A stretch of 13,821 bases of DNA, taken from positions 1-13,821 of the forward strand of contig CALQQQ010000005.1 in the NCBI GenBank assembly GCA_943332745.1, in the 5' to 3' direction. Under the pieces are notes generated by a model. That model did not search any database. It was not told the DNA's origin and worked only from the letters and a program-made list of their open reading frames with translations. Shown here in pieces: positions 13,747 through 13,821 of this stretch. The position numbers were made by a program, and so were the translations under genes. Each line of letters starts with the position of its first letter. Position 1 is the stretch's first letter. Source of the stretch: Opitutus sp. GAS368 (lineage in GTDB: Bacteria; Verrucomicrobiota; Verrucomicrobiae; Opitutales; UBA953).

Positions 13747-13821
13747 ATGCTCGTACACCTGTTGCGCACCAAACTTCTCCGAGCCGAGGTCACCGCGGCC
13801 CGGCTCGATTACGAGGGCTCC
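13747..13821 (+). CDS. panD: Aspartate 1-decarboxylase, N-terminal fragment (runs off the window)
   Basis: Only the first 25 codons are present. The peptide starts M-L-V-H-L-L-R-T-K-L-L-R-A-E-V-T and ends R-L-D-Y-E-G-S, which lines up with the pantothenate-pathway enzyme PanD (E. coli: M-I-R-T-M-L...H-Y-E-G-S). PanD makes beta-alanine from aspartate after self-cleavage between Gly24 and Ser25, the serine becoming the pyruvoyl cofactor. Here Gly24-Ser25 falls exactly at the right edge of the window. AAGGA (13730-13734) lies 12 bases before the ATG, a slightly long but plausible ribosome binding site. The gene is divergent from lpxK with a 66-base spacer. The match is short but covers the conserved positions well. 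Confidence 0.85.
   Translation, partial: MLVHLLRTKLLRAEVTAARLDYEGS

Noticed and set aside
1..13821. A defence, phage, CRISPR, secretion or biosynthetic-cluster system
   Set aside because: All genes resolve to housekeeping families or one lineage-restricted unknown; no repeats array, integrase, transposase, toxin-antitoxin pair or atypical base composition was seen.

Overview
This window looks like an ordinary, tightly packed chromosomal stretch of a Gram-negative bacterium, most likely of the phylum Verrucomicrobiota and probably near class Opitutae. The main reasons are a Minf_1886-family protein (a family I know only from Verrucomicrobia and Planctomycetes), an LpxK with a long membrane-proximal N-terminus of the kind I recall from Opitutales, and a PIN-PhoH / DUF971 neighbourhood. 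The lpxK gene implies lipid A, hence an outer membrane. G+C is high by eye. No mobile element, phage gene, CRISPR array, tRNA or rRNA is visible. No stretch longer than about 110 bases lacks a gene.

Layout, left to right. (1) The 3' part of a DUF721/DciA-like gene on +, meeting tail to tail a hisC and Minf_1886 pair on -. (2) A divergent 97-base spacer with inverted repeats, then on + an RmlD-like short-chain dehydrogenase and a lipoyl ligase/octanoyltransferase-family protein two bases apart. (3) A leftward block: DUF971, PIN-PhoH ATPase, mutS. (4) A rightward block: ybaB, recR (GTG start) and an Rsm22-like methyltransferase overlapping recR by 14 bases. A stem-loop follows, and then ppk1. 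(5) lpxK on -, overlapping the 3' end of ppk1 by 53 bases. (6) On +, the first 25 codons of panD, cut by the window edge exactly at the Gly-Ser self-cleavage site.

The genes are mostly housekeeping: DNA repair and replication (mutS, recR, ybaB, DciA-like), RNA or ribosome-related work (PIN-PhoH, Rsm22-like), histidine (hisC) and pantothenate (panD) synthesis, lipoylation, sugar-nucleotide or cell-surface chemistry (RmlD-like), lipid A (lpxK) and polyphosphate (ppk1). I see no clear new multi-gene system.

What deserves a second look is finer-scale. All three convergent junctions abut or overlap. Most start codons lack a Shine-Dalgarno sequence at normal spacing. Inverted repeats sit in the hisC/rmlD-like and DUF971/ybaB spacers. 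Cysteines expected in DUF971 and Rsm22-like proteins are missing. The lipoyl-family protein has a cysteine placed as in LipM-type octanoyltransferases.
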